Shown piece by piece: positions 1 through 11,900 of a stretch of 64,000 nucleotides of DNA; the first letter of the stretch is position 1, and every line of letters begins with the position of its first letter. The position numbers and the translations under genes are program-made. The notes beneath the pieces were generated by a model. That model was not told where the DNA came from and searched no databases. It saw only the letters and a program-made list of their open reading frames with translations. This DNA comes from Tipula vernalis (lineage: Eukaryota > Arthropoda > Insecta > Diptera > Tipulidae), in NCBI GenBank assembly GCA_958295665.1, contig OY282559.1, positions 128,315,605 through 128,379,604 of the forward strand, read 5' to 3'.

Positions 1-2990
1 TTAAATATTCTATAGAACGGATATTTTCTATATCTACCAAGAATTCTGGTAAAGAAGATTTTATTTTAAGATCTTAAAATTTTAACTAAATCTCAATGTT
101 CCAGAATATTTAAAAATAAAATCTACAAGTCCGGAAATTCTGGAAAATTAAGATTTAATTTTTAAATATTTTGGAAAACAAATTTTTTATACTTCTTCCC
201 GAAATTCTGTTAAAGGCAGATTTAATTTTAAAAATATTCTAGAAAATGAATATTTCCGTTGTAATTTTAAAATGAAACCTTAATTTTCTAGAATATTTTA
301 AAATTTGAATTGAAATTTTCATTTAATTTCAAAATATTCTGGAAAACTGAGATTTAATATTAAAATTAGAGTAGAGTTGATTATTCATATTCCAGAATAT
401 TTTGAAATTTAATCTTCATTTACCGGAAATTCTAGACCGGTAAATTTAATTTTAAAATATCCTGAAAAATCAATATTTTCTATTTATTCCAAAAATTCTG
501 ATAAAAGTTTTTTTTTATAAAATTTTGAAAAATTTTGTAATATAAATATTTCCATTCTAATTTTAAAATTAAATCTCAATTTTCCAGAAAATTTTAAAAT
601 TAAATTTTTCAGCAGAAAATTTCTGTTACAGAAAAAAAAAATTCAAAATTAAAAATTCTGTCTACTTCTTCCAGAAATTCCGAAAATGGAAAATATAATT
701 TTGACATATTCTAGAAAATGGATAATTACATCCATAATTTAAAATTAAACCTCAATTTTCCAGAATATTTTAAATTTAAATTTACCAGTCCAAAAATTCT
801 GATCTCCGTCCAAAAATTCTCATCAGATTTGATTTTAAATATTCTGGAGAACGAATATTTTCTATATTTTCCAGTATTCTGGTAAAGGAAGATTTAACTA
901 AAAATATTCTGGAAAGTGGACATTTCCTTCCATTCTAAATTGCATTTAAATCTCAATTTCCAAGAATATTTAAAATTAAATCTTCCAGTAGAAAAATTCT
1001 GGTTTAATTTTAAAATATTCTATAGAACGGATATTTTCTATTTCTACCAGAAATTTTGGTAAAGAAGATTAAATTTTAAGATATTCTCGAATATGGATAT
1101 TTCCATTCTAATTTTAAAATTAAATCTGAATTTTCCAGAATATTTAAAACAAAAATCTAGAAGTCCGGAATTTCTGGAAAATGAAAATTTAATTTTTAAA
1201 TATTTTGGAAAACGAATATTTTCTACTTCTTTCCGAAATTCTGTTAAAGAGAGATTTAATTTGAATAATATTCTGGAAAATGAATATTTCCATTGTAATT
1301 TTAAAATTAAACCTTAATTTTCCAAAATATTTTAAAATTTGAATGGAAATTTTCATTTAATTTCAAAATATTCTGGAAAACTGAGATTTAATATTAAAAT
1401 TAGAGTATTAAAATTAGAATATTTTGAAATTTATTCTTCATTTACCGGAACTTTTAGCAGGTAAATTTAATTTAAAATATCCTGAAAAAAGGAATTTAAA
1501 AATTAAATCTCAATTTCCCAGAATTTTTTAAAATTTAATCTTTCAGCGGAAAAATTTTGTTAAATGAAGAATTAATTGTAAAATATTCTTGACAACGGAT
1601 ATTTCTACTTGTTCAAGAAATTCCGGAAATGGAAGATATAATTTTGACATATTCTGAAAATTGGATAATTACATTGATAATTTAAAATTAAATCTCAATT
1701 CTCCAGAATATTTTAAAATTAAATTTACATTCCAGAAATTCTGGTAAATTAATATTTAATTTAAACAAATTCTGGAGAATATATATTTTCTCCATCTTAT
1801 ACTAATTCTGGTTACGGAAGATTTAATTAGAAATTTTCTGGGAAGTGGAAATTTTGATTCTAAATTGTCAATTTCCAAGAATATTTAAAATTAAATCTTC
1901 CAGTAGAAAAATTCTGGTTTAATTTTAAAATATTCTATAGAACGGATATTTTCTATTTCTACCAAAAATGTTGGTAAAGAAGATTAAATTTTAAGATATT
2001 CTGGAATATGGATATTTCCATTCTAATTTTAAAATTAAATCTGAATTTTTCAGAATATTTAAAACAAAAATCTAGAAGTCCGGAATTTCTGGAAAATGAA
2101 AATTTAATTTTTAAATATTTTGGAAAACGAATATTTTCTACTTCTTTCCGAAATTCTGTTAAAGACAGATTTAATTTGAATAATATTCTGGAAAATGAAT
2201 ATTTCCATTGTAATTTTAAAATTAAACCTTAATTTTCCAAAATATTTTAAAATTTGAATGGAAATTTTCATTTAATTTCAAAATATTCTGGAAAACTGAG
2301 ATTTAATATTAAAATTTGAGTAGGATTGATTGGAGAATGTTTTGTAATTTATGCTTCATTTGCCGGAACTTCTGGCCGCTAAATTTAATTTTAAAATATC
2401 CTGAAAAAAGGAATTTAAAAATTAAATCCCAATTTCCCAGAATTTTTTAAAATTTCATCTTTCAGCGGAAAAATTTTGTTAAATGAAGAATTAATTTTAA
2501 AATATTCTTAAAATTTATTTAATATTCAATAAAATCTGAATATTCCAGAAGATTTTAAAATTAAATCTTCTTTTTTAGAAATACCGGTAAATTAAGATTT
2601 AATTTAAACTATTCTGCAAAATGGATGTTTCAATCTTAAATTTAAAATTAAATCTCAATGTTCCAGAATATTAAAAAATTAGAGCTCTGATAAATGAAAA
2701 TTTAATTTTGAAGTATTCTGGACAAAAGATATTTTCTAATTATTCCAGAAAATCTGGTAAAGTAAAATTTATTTTTAAACCTTCTGGAAAATAAATATTT
2801 CCATTATAATTTTAAAATAAATTTGGATATCTGGATAATTTTGAAATTAAACTTACCAGTCCAATAATTCTGGAAAATTAAGGTATATTTTTAAAATATT
2901 CTGGAAAAGCGATATTTTTTACTTTTCTCTGAAATTTTGGTAAAGCAAAATTTAATTTAAAATATTCTGGAAATCTAGGATCTCTTTTTT
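1..2990. repeat. AT-rich satellite with ~0.9-1.0 kb higher-order repeat
   Basis: The stretch is built from short AT-rich modules around the core TATTCTGGAAA and its reverse complement TTTCCAGAATA, which alternate throughout. On top of this there is a longer period: the landmark TATAGAACGGATATTTTCTA recurs at about 11, 1021 and 1935, so spacings are about 1010 and 914 bp. The second and third long units are nearly identical over several hundred bases, for example 1016-1400 against 1930-2315. The third unit decays after about 2500. Open frames at 1093-1317 and 2008-2232 are the same piece of this repeat read twice and are not genes. The array runs off the left edge, so its full size is unknown. 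Confidence 0.85.
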
Positions 2991-2999
2991 AAATTTAAA

Positions 3000-5040
3000 A
3001 TTATTTACATTAGGTTACAGCGATCTTTGTAGGTTGGAAGTACATATTCAACAGACCATGCAGACGGTAGACATCGCAGTGTGTATAAAACAAACTGCTT
3101 CTGAACACTCTCTATTCTATCCCATTGAAGGTGATAAGAAGGTGACCTTACCGGCAATGCACTTCCAAAATACAATGGACAAAACAAACTTACAGTGATG
3201 TTAGAGTAATCGGGTCGGTAAAGTCCTTACAGTTCCGCTTAATAAAGCCCAACATAATGTATGCCTTAAGTATAATGGTGTTAATATGTCTGGTAAAGGT
3301 GGAACAAAGGTGACCGGATGCGATAAAATGAAAGACTCTTACAATTATTTACGTTGAGACCCAGTCTATTAATAATTGACCAACTACAAAATCTGCCCAA
3401 ATCATCTTGCAGACTCACGCAATTGGACACACTGTTGATCCGGGCGAAAATTTGTCCAGTCATCAATATTGTTGATAAACAATGTAAATAATAATGGGTC
3501 AATATACTACCTCGAGTTACGCCAGAAGTTGCGCGAAATAGCTGAGAACTAGAATCCACCGAGCAAACGGCGCAGTGGTTAAAGCTGCGGCAGTTGGATC
3601 GGGAGGTACCAGGTTCGAATCCCTATAGGGGCGGGATGCAAAAGGGATTTTCATGTGATGGAGTGATCGATATTATCAAAAGCTTTCGCAAAATCAGTAT
3701 AAACAACATTCAGTTGCTGTCCGAAGTTTAAACTGTCAAAAAATTTGCCACAAAAAGAAACCAGATTAGTCACTGTGGATCTGCTAAGATCTGGATGAAA
3801 CCCGTGCCGAGCAAAATAAATTATGAGTATATAAAACCAAAACCCTGTGAATCACAAATTCAAATATCTTAGGTATGACGGAAAGAATGGCAATCCCCCA
3901 ATAGTTGGTTACTTAGCTTCTTCTATCCGCCTTAAAAATGGGATTGAGGAAGGAAATTTTCCAAGACTCTGGAAAACAGCCACTACGTAAACTTTCATTA
4001 AATATTTTTGAATGTTTAATAGGGTTCGGCGGAATACCATCGTGACCAGCGCCCTTATTAACTTCAAAATTAGGCAAGCAATCACGAACTTCCTGCTCAG
4101 TAAATTTAAAATAATTAAAGTGCACGGAACTGTGAGCATTTAAAGATGTGGTAGGGGACTGCTAGCAAGCAAATTGCAGATTTCCGAGGGTTGACAACTT
4201 TTCGCATACTATTCATGAAATTCCAATTCTTCCTCGATTCGCACAACGTATTGGTTATATAAAAACTAAATTCAACTTTTAAACTTTTAGCCGGCTTTAT
4301 CAAAATCGTAATAAATTTAAATTTCCGCACTCTGTAAAAGTCCCAATCGAAATTGCTGAGGAACACGTTTGAGGAAGCGTAGTCGGAATTTCTGAAATTA
4401 AAATAAAAATTATTACAAAAAGAATCAATTATACAATTTACATGAATATTTATCATAATCGGTGTGTGATAGATGCTCTGGGAGCCGGTGAAATCCAGAC
4501 GTGATGAAACCTCGGATTGCATGAAAGACGTCATGCAAATACAGGTATTTTCCCTGATTGTTGTTATTACGATTTAGCTGCTTGATAAAATCACAACTGA
4601 GTCGATGAAATTGATTATCATTTCGAAATAATCCAAGTTCGACCCGTACGGAGCATACACTGCGATGACGACGATAGAGAAATTGGCCACTTTGACACTA
4701 ACAGCAATGACGTCGAAACTAGGATGCCAGGCTACCAACTCAATAGGAACAGAAACTTCAACCGCAATCAATACCCCGAAATCCCATATATGTCTTTTCT
4801 GTGAACGACATAGTCAGGTATGGGGGAAGAATTCTCCAGAATATATATTGATAGTAAGCCAGGTCTCGCAGATTATTATGATATCATAATCGTTGTTCAG
4901 AATGCCTAGGCGAAAAGACTTGGCTTTATCTCGAATGCTAGAGGCATAGTGGTAATATATTGAGGTGAAGCTAGTACTATCAGAGCTTATACTTGCCGGA
5001 TTCTGGTACAGTTTGTTGCTTGCCGCTGAACCGCTTTAAT
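3000..5040 (-). mobile_element. Dead CR1/Jockey-like LINE, ORF2 remnants
   Basis: Read on the minus strand this is an ORF2 of a non-LTR retrotransposon in many broken frames. The order is correct: an APE-type endonuclease start near 4980-4850 (motif CETWLT), more endonuclease at 4771-4574 (AVYAPYGSN), the start of the reverse transcriptase at 4125-3913 (GAGHDGIPP and a FPESWK motif), a YTDFAKAFD motif near 3710-3670, a degraded GVPQGS-like box (SGVTRGS) near 3520, and the C-terminal IESVQK stretch near 3110. Frame changes and stops lie between every piece. About 150 bp of the reverse transcriptase is missing where a SINE fragment sits. It resembles the other CR1/Jockey-like elements at 11780-14392 and 33630-35830. 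The clade assignment is by motif only. Confidence 0.8.
3560..3652 (+). repeat. tRNA-derived SINE, 5' fragment
   Basis: This is the head of the same SINE that is complete at 10169-10562. It carries the RNA polymerase III A box (GGCGCAGTGGT) and an intact B box (GGTTCGAATCC), then GCGGGATGCAAAAGGGATTT, where the two copies separate. The body and A tail are absent. It sits in the minus-strand LINE at the place where roughly 150 bp of reverse transcriptase sequence is missing. Confidence 0.75.
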
Positions 5041-5860
5041 CAAGTCATTGTTTGTTGCCACCATGTTGAGCCGGATAGTCAAATTTAGCATATTGATAAT
5101 CGGAAATGTATATGCGTCAAAAGCGAATGAAACTTAAAATTCTCCAAACTAGCCTGAGAATATACGGGTATTTCTACAAAATGTCGGAAAATTGGATATC
5201 TTCGATAGAGATTCGCAATGGGTCAGACCAGGTTTACAAAAATAAAACAACAAACTTTTTTAAATTTATTAGTCAACCATGTAGTCGAACTTGAATGGAT
5301 GAACAGCTTTTCAATAAATTTGGGAATGAGAACATCGAGACTGTAATTTTGCATGATTTTACAATTTTCACACATCTCTTCTTGAATTATCTTTTCCCTT
5401 TTTTGACTCTGTCGTTTCCAGTTCCTGCACTCAAAGTGCTAAACTCATTCACCTTCAAATATAGCAATTTATAAATATCTGAAAATAAAATCAAACTAAT
5501 ATTTGTTGCTATAATAAAATTATAAAGTTTTGAATTTTAACCAAATCTCATCAGCATACCAGAAAATATTATATACACAGACAGCTTTAACAGTGTAATG
5601 AATATATATTGTAATAAACTCATTGAAACCATCTCTAAATGAATTTTTCATATCTAATCGGAAGTTGGTCACCTTTAAAACTTGGAAATGTTATAATTTC
5701 CTTGTTTATTTACACAAGCACGATTTGTAAGTATAGTAAATAAAACTGTTTCTGTATATAATTAATTTTTGAAATATACAACGGCAGTAGAATATCATAA
5801 AACTATGTTACTCGTACATATATGTAATAATCCGGCTGACCATCGATTTAGTATTTTTTA
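5041..5860. other. Gene-free AT-rich stretch upstream of the P450 gene
   Basis: I see no supportable coding sequence or repeat. The only frame, 5106-5294, has no family features. The P450 promoter should lie in or just after this stretch. Confidence 0.5.
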
Positions 5861-5864
5861 TAAT

Positions 5865-5870
5865 TCAGTC
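5865..5870 (+). promoter_or_regulatory. Possible initiator (TCAGTC) of the P450 gene
   Basis: TCAGTC matches the arthropod initiator and lies about 100 bp before the P450 start codon, a usual leader length. There is no TATA box at the expected distance and no clear downstream element, so this is weak. Confidence 0.25.
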
Positions 5871-5967
5871 TCGATTTAATGTTCATGGTATAATGAGTGT
5901 CTTGTTTTAATTTAATAATTGTGCGAAATAAATCACGACTTACATAGTTCAATTGCAGTTGTGCAAC

Positions 5968-8900
5968 ATGGTTGTTTTTCAAGTAATAATTCTCGCGATT
6001 GTGTTACGATTAATTTATAAATTTTCCAATTATGAACGTTTGAAGAAAATCAAAAATTTTAAATTGTTTAATGACAGATCGTTACCACTGCTTGGTGATA
6101 TATTCAGATGTGCGTCCAGATCGACAAATGGTTAAGTTTATTTTGTTAATATTATTTTGTGTACAGTGATGTTGGATTATAAATGTGGATTTTAAAGTGA
6201 AATTAAGTAAATTCTGGTGCTAATTACAAATGGAAAAAATTTTTACCTCGCTTAGCGTATAGCATGAGAGTCAAAATTATTAAATTATTTTAGCCAATTG
6301 CAAACTATACGGTTACTAAGTAAGTCGTTTGGATCTAGCATGATATTTGTTGACCGCTTATTCAAGATCTTGAGTGAGCAGACACATTATTCTGTATAAT
6401 TATACATATTAAACTAAAATTTAGAGAAATGTTTGATGATGAATCTGAATTTGAATTGCCAAAAAAATGTTTTTTTTGGGGTCAAAATTCAATGATTTAA
6501 ACAAACGTTTAAAGATAAGACTCGGAGATTTAATTATTGTGGGAAATATACCATTTGGGACGCTCAAATATTTTTAGAAATGTTTGTACAAATTTGTGTT
6601 TTAACTTCACTTTCCTTGAAGTTATAAAGGTCCCGAGTCTGAAGAAGATAATAAATGTCCGTCCATCCGTCTAGCCCTTTTGTACCCTATATACACAAAC
6701 ATGTAGGTATAGAGTACGAGTTACATGAAAACTAATATGCGGACGAATTTCAAAACCATCCCACACGTTTGTGTATGTAATTCAAACACCTCATTCTGAT
6801 AAAAAGATCGTCATAATTAAAAACCAACCGGCACAATTGTGTAGCTTGAATTTAAGATGTCGTGAATTCAACGATGATTAAATTAAACGATGAAAAATTA
6901 ATTTTTATCAAATTTTAGTATGTTTATAACAATGCACTAGATATAGATAAAATCAACAAAATTTATAAAATTAAAATGTTTTTAATGGTAAAAAGGAACC
7001 CACACATTTGTGTGGGTTGGCCCTTTGCTAATCTATTTTCCGTTTTATTAAAACGAATCAGAAAACCAAATTAGAATAAAAAAATCGTTATTTTGTACTT
7101 TTATTCCAGTAGTTTTTTACAAAACTTTAGATCACATTTGTTAATTCAGACTTCAATATCTTAAATAATATAAAAAATCACAAAACCAATTTTTAAAATA
7201 AATTGCTAAGAACAATTTATTTTTGGCCGGAAGTCACAAATAAATCTTCCTAAATATAATGAGAAAGTAAACTTAAATAATAAATTATCAAAACTCTTAA
7301 CAGATTTGTAAATGGAACTGCTTGAAACAATTCTTTTTTTGCAGAAAGGCATAGGTATACATTGCACTTCTCGCAACGAATTCTAGTACGAGAATTGCAG
7401 GTTTCTAAACGAAAAAACCTAGCAGTTGATAGCGAATCCAGGTTTGGCCAATGTTCGTACCCATCGTATCGCTTGCCGATGCGAGGAAGCGGTGATGCTA
7501 AATTCTTAGAACAGGGTTCGTAACCTTCTTCATCGTTACTGCTAGCATATCTCATTTCATTCGCCGTTGAGATTAGAGCGCTTGCTATTTCCATTTTAAA
7601 ATCAAGTAGATCTTTTATTTGCTTCTTAGGTATACCGCTAGCTTTGCAGTCAATCCGATACTCCATCAAGGAGTTTACCACTGCCAAGTCAATCAAGTGT
7701 GTAGCAGATTTTAATGTCCATTTTGTTGTTTTGATATAACTTTTATAGTATTCCATCATCTGGTCTACCAAATCCACGCCACCCATATTCTTATTATATT
7801 GAGAAATAACAAGAGGACAGACGACGTTTTGGTAACTTTTTGTTTTTTTATTCCAACGATTAACGATAGACGTCGGATTGGCTCCGGCAATTGAGGATAG
7901 TGCGATTACGCACTTCGTATCTTTTCACTTCACTACGCAGATTTTGTGAGTCCCGTTATTATGCATAAATTCTTGGCTCTCGGCCCGCTCCATACGCCTG
8001 CCGTTCTTAAAGTTTAGATTTTCCAACCGATTTGCCATTATCGTCCGTAAAATACAAACAAAATCATAAAAATTGGAAATACCACCTTGATCAAAAACTT
8101 CCCGGAATTTATCCAGAAAATTAAAAATACAAGTTTATTAATCTAAATCTATATTGTCCCCTTCAAAGTAATCCCCATCGACTACAACACACTTATGCCA
8201 GCGCTTGATCCAATCCTCGAAACATTTTTTATATTCGGTTTTCGGTATGTCTTACAGTGCTTCCTGAAAGAAGTCACAGGAAGCCAAATCAGGTGAATTC
8301 GGTGGCTGTTGGATGGTATTTGTTGCATTTTCGTCAAAAAATTAGGAATAATGATGGCACTGTGCGACGGTGCGTTATCATGGTGCAAAATCCACGAGTT
8401 TGCTGCCCACAATTCTGGTCTCTTTCGGCGATTTGCTTCACGCAAACGTCGCCTAATGCCCAAATAAAACTCTTTATTTATGGTCTGGCCTTCTGGCAAA
8501 AATTCATGATGCAATACACCGTTGTAATCCATGAAAACCGTGAGCATTGCCTTCTTTTTTGACTGAAAACGACGTGTTTTTTTTTTTGGTGAACGCCATT
8601 CACTTGCCTGATGTCTGGATTGCATGTCGTACCTATAAACCCACGTCACGTCTCCAGTAATGATCGTTTTGATGAATGTGGGATCGGATTCAGCCTCGCA
8701 AATCATGTCTTTTGCGACGTCAACACGGTCTATTTTTGGATGAAATTGAGGTCTTTTGGCACCAACTTTGCTGCTACACGACGGAAACCCAAATCATTAA
8801 CCAAAATGTCTTGGACGGATCCATAGGCAATGTTCAAGTCCTCCGCTATCTCTCTGATGGTTAATTTGCGGTTATTGACCAACATTTCTTTTACTTTATG

Positions 8901-11900
8901 AATGTTTTCGTCGGTTTTCGATGTCAATGGTCTGCCACTGCGTTCATCATCTTCGATTGACTCACGATCACTTTTAAACCGCTCGTGTCACTGGTAAACG
9001 ACCGTTTTCTTTAGAGAATTGTTGCCGAAACACTTTTCCAACATTTCCAACGTTCGCGCAGCATTAAATCCGTTTTTTACGCAAAATTTAATACAAGTTC
9101 GTTGTTGCAAATTTAAATCCATTTCTAAAATTGTAAATAATCGCCAACACACACAGAGATAGGTGTACTCTTGACTATGTAACTTTTCAAATGTCAAGCT
9201 ATGACGCTAAGATTTAGAGGGAATATCAACAACAGATGTAGCAACTTAAAAAAACCGAATTCAAATCGGAACGATGGGAGCGCCACACGGTGGTTATTCC
9301 GGGAACTTTTTGAATTTGTGGTATAATACAACGTATTAAGTTACCTACAGCTCTCATTCCCAAATCGAGTAATGCGTGTAGTAGAGGCACCGTCGTAAAA
9401 CACCAATCGAAGTACACGAAACTTCATTTTGGTATATGTTTCACTAAATGAAGAACTACGGCAGGGCCTAAGCCCAAACTTCTATCGCCCAGGTCTGTTT
9501 TATCCCCATGGTATATTTGGAAGTCTACCACGAATCCAGCAGACGTCGTAATAACAAATTGTTTAGCCCAACCGGTCGGGGTTTATTTTTCACATATTGC
9601 CTAGCTGGACAACGGCCGGTGTAGGGTATCATCTGCTCAACAATTGAGTAATGACCCACTGATTTTGGCAATGATCTACATCTATCTCTTACTGCAACTA
9701 TAATCGGTTGTATCGCTCTGAAACCGATTTCTTGACATGGTACTTGAAATGGCTTCGAATCGAAACCACTTTCGTCAATAGATATCGATGCGTGGGTATG
9801 ATACGCAACCCATCATTAGGCATATCCCATTTAATTTTTTAATTTCTTCTGGAGAAGTTTTAAGCTCCGTACCGCGAGTTTTCAAATAATAAACGTTAGT
9901 GTGTCTGGCGGCATCAATAAAGTGATTTTCATTCAGTCAGCATTAATTTGGTTACAATTACTAACATAGATATCCCGAAGAACTCGAAGAACTGATTCAC
10001 CAGAATATTTTTTCAACTTATTGCGCAATTTGTTTCTCTTGTTAATACGACTGGTAAGGTTAAAAGAAATCCAAGGTTGTGAACGTTTGGTTTTTACTCG
10101 ACTAAAAGTGTAACAATGTTCTAGTATATCATAAATAATGGTCAAAAATTTATTAAGAGCTACAGATGACCGACCAAACGGCGCAGTGGTTAAAGCTGCG
10201 GCGTTTGGATCGGGAGGTACCGGGTTCCAATCCCGATAGGGGCGGGATGCAAAAGGGATTTTTCATCATCTGATTTCGATCGGTGATGAGGATGAACACA
10301 TCTATGACCCCCTGTTGAGAGTGCAGAATCCATGGGCCGACCAACCATTCATGTCAGCACTATAGGTTGGCATGAAGCAATGCAATGTGCAGGTGGTTTA
10401 TACAAAACGGATCTATAGCCGTACGTCCTCGATTTGGCTAATACTGCGTAAAGTAGGATGGTAAAAGTCAACTGCGAAAGAGTTGGGAGTGCCTTAAGCC
10501 CCAGAACAGATTGCAGAGTTTAAAACCAAAAAAAAAAAAAGAAAAAAAAAAAAAAAAAAAAAAGAGCTAAAGATGGATCATCAAGGTTAAGAACATAATT
10601 CCAATCCAATTTTTCCAGAATATCTGTTAACAATTTAACAATGCTAGATTGAGCTTCTTCGTATGACCGACATGGACATTATTGGTTGCTAACGAAACTT
10701 GAGGTATCTTGAATATTATTTCAATAAGACTTGAAAGGAGCAAAAAAATGATCATTACAAGAAGCTGTAGGGACCCGCGTAGGGACATTAATCAGAGATT
10801 CGAGACCACAGGAAGACATAAGAAACATATAGTCATTGCAGCTATTTGGAAAATTAAGAATATCTACGTTAATATCTCCAACAATGAAAAGATTTCTTGC
10901 CTTAATATTGCAAATAATTCCAGAAATTTCATCCACAAAAGTGTTGAAATGCGCTGAATGTAACTTAAAAATAAATAAAAATACATATACTTCCTTATTA
11001 AGATTCCACTCAACTTTAACAATATCAGCTGAAGTTATATTAATTGCAGTTAGTAAACATGATAGGTTGGAATCATAATAAACCGAAATCCCACCAGACC
11101 TATAAGTGTCGTTACAAGCACCAAACAACGTGTAACCCTTTAAATTATACGAAGACAATTCATTGCTATTTAGCCAAATTTCACTTAAAAATATACTATT
11201 TACTATAAGAATTTACATATAGTATATTGGCTACGAACAAGTCAAAATTTTTTCGAAGGCTGCGAATACTTTGATGTATAATTACAACATTCTCATGGTT
11301 ATTATTTATGCTAGAAGACAACTGGTTATTATTAGTAGACTTAATATCTAAATAAAACATAATAAAAAAGAAAATTTAATGTATAAGAAAAAATCTAATA
11401 AAATAATAAGAAATAAAATTAATCAAAATATAAAATAGCTGTGTAGAATATTAAATTTGTTAAATTAAAACTAAATCGAGAAAAAATAAAAAACATACAT
11501 TTGCACATAATATTGACATAGCACACAGGCTCACCGTTGAAAATGGCGAAGACATGAATAGTCACGTCACATCAATTTTCGTATTCTCTTAGTCGTTTAT
11601 TACGTCTAAAGTCATTTTATGCGACATATGTCGTCATTTAAAAGTGCAAAATCAATATGCCTGTTTAATTGAAATAACATTATTATCATCCATGTTCAGG
11701 TGTCACTTTGAACCACTCAGTTAATAATTTTTATGGCCATCAATCAAAAACAATCTGAGAGTATTTTTGTTCTAATTATGTAATTTAACAATCAATCCAT
11801 ATGGTGAAAACATTTTAATAGCTGGTGTTGACTTATGTGGCATATGTAATATTAAGATTGTTCGTAAATTTGTCATATGTTCTAGCTGCTCGAAACGCTT

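Noticed and set aside
1093..2232. Two nearly identical 74-residue frames (1093-1317 and 2008-2232)
   Set aside because: They are the same segment of the satellite read twice. The translation is low complexity and follows the repeat.
3560..3652. A tRNA gene, from good A and B boxes
   Set aside because: The same sequence recurs as the head of a SINE at 10169, and no full cloverleaf with acceptor stem is present.
8257..8864. Plus-strand frames at 8257-8562, 8611-8826 and 8676-8864
   Set aside because: They are antisense to the mariner transposase and have no features of their own.
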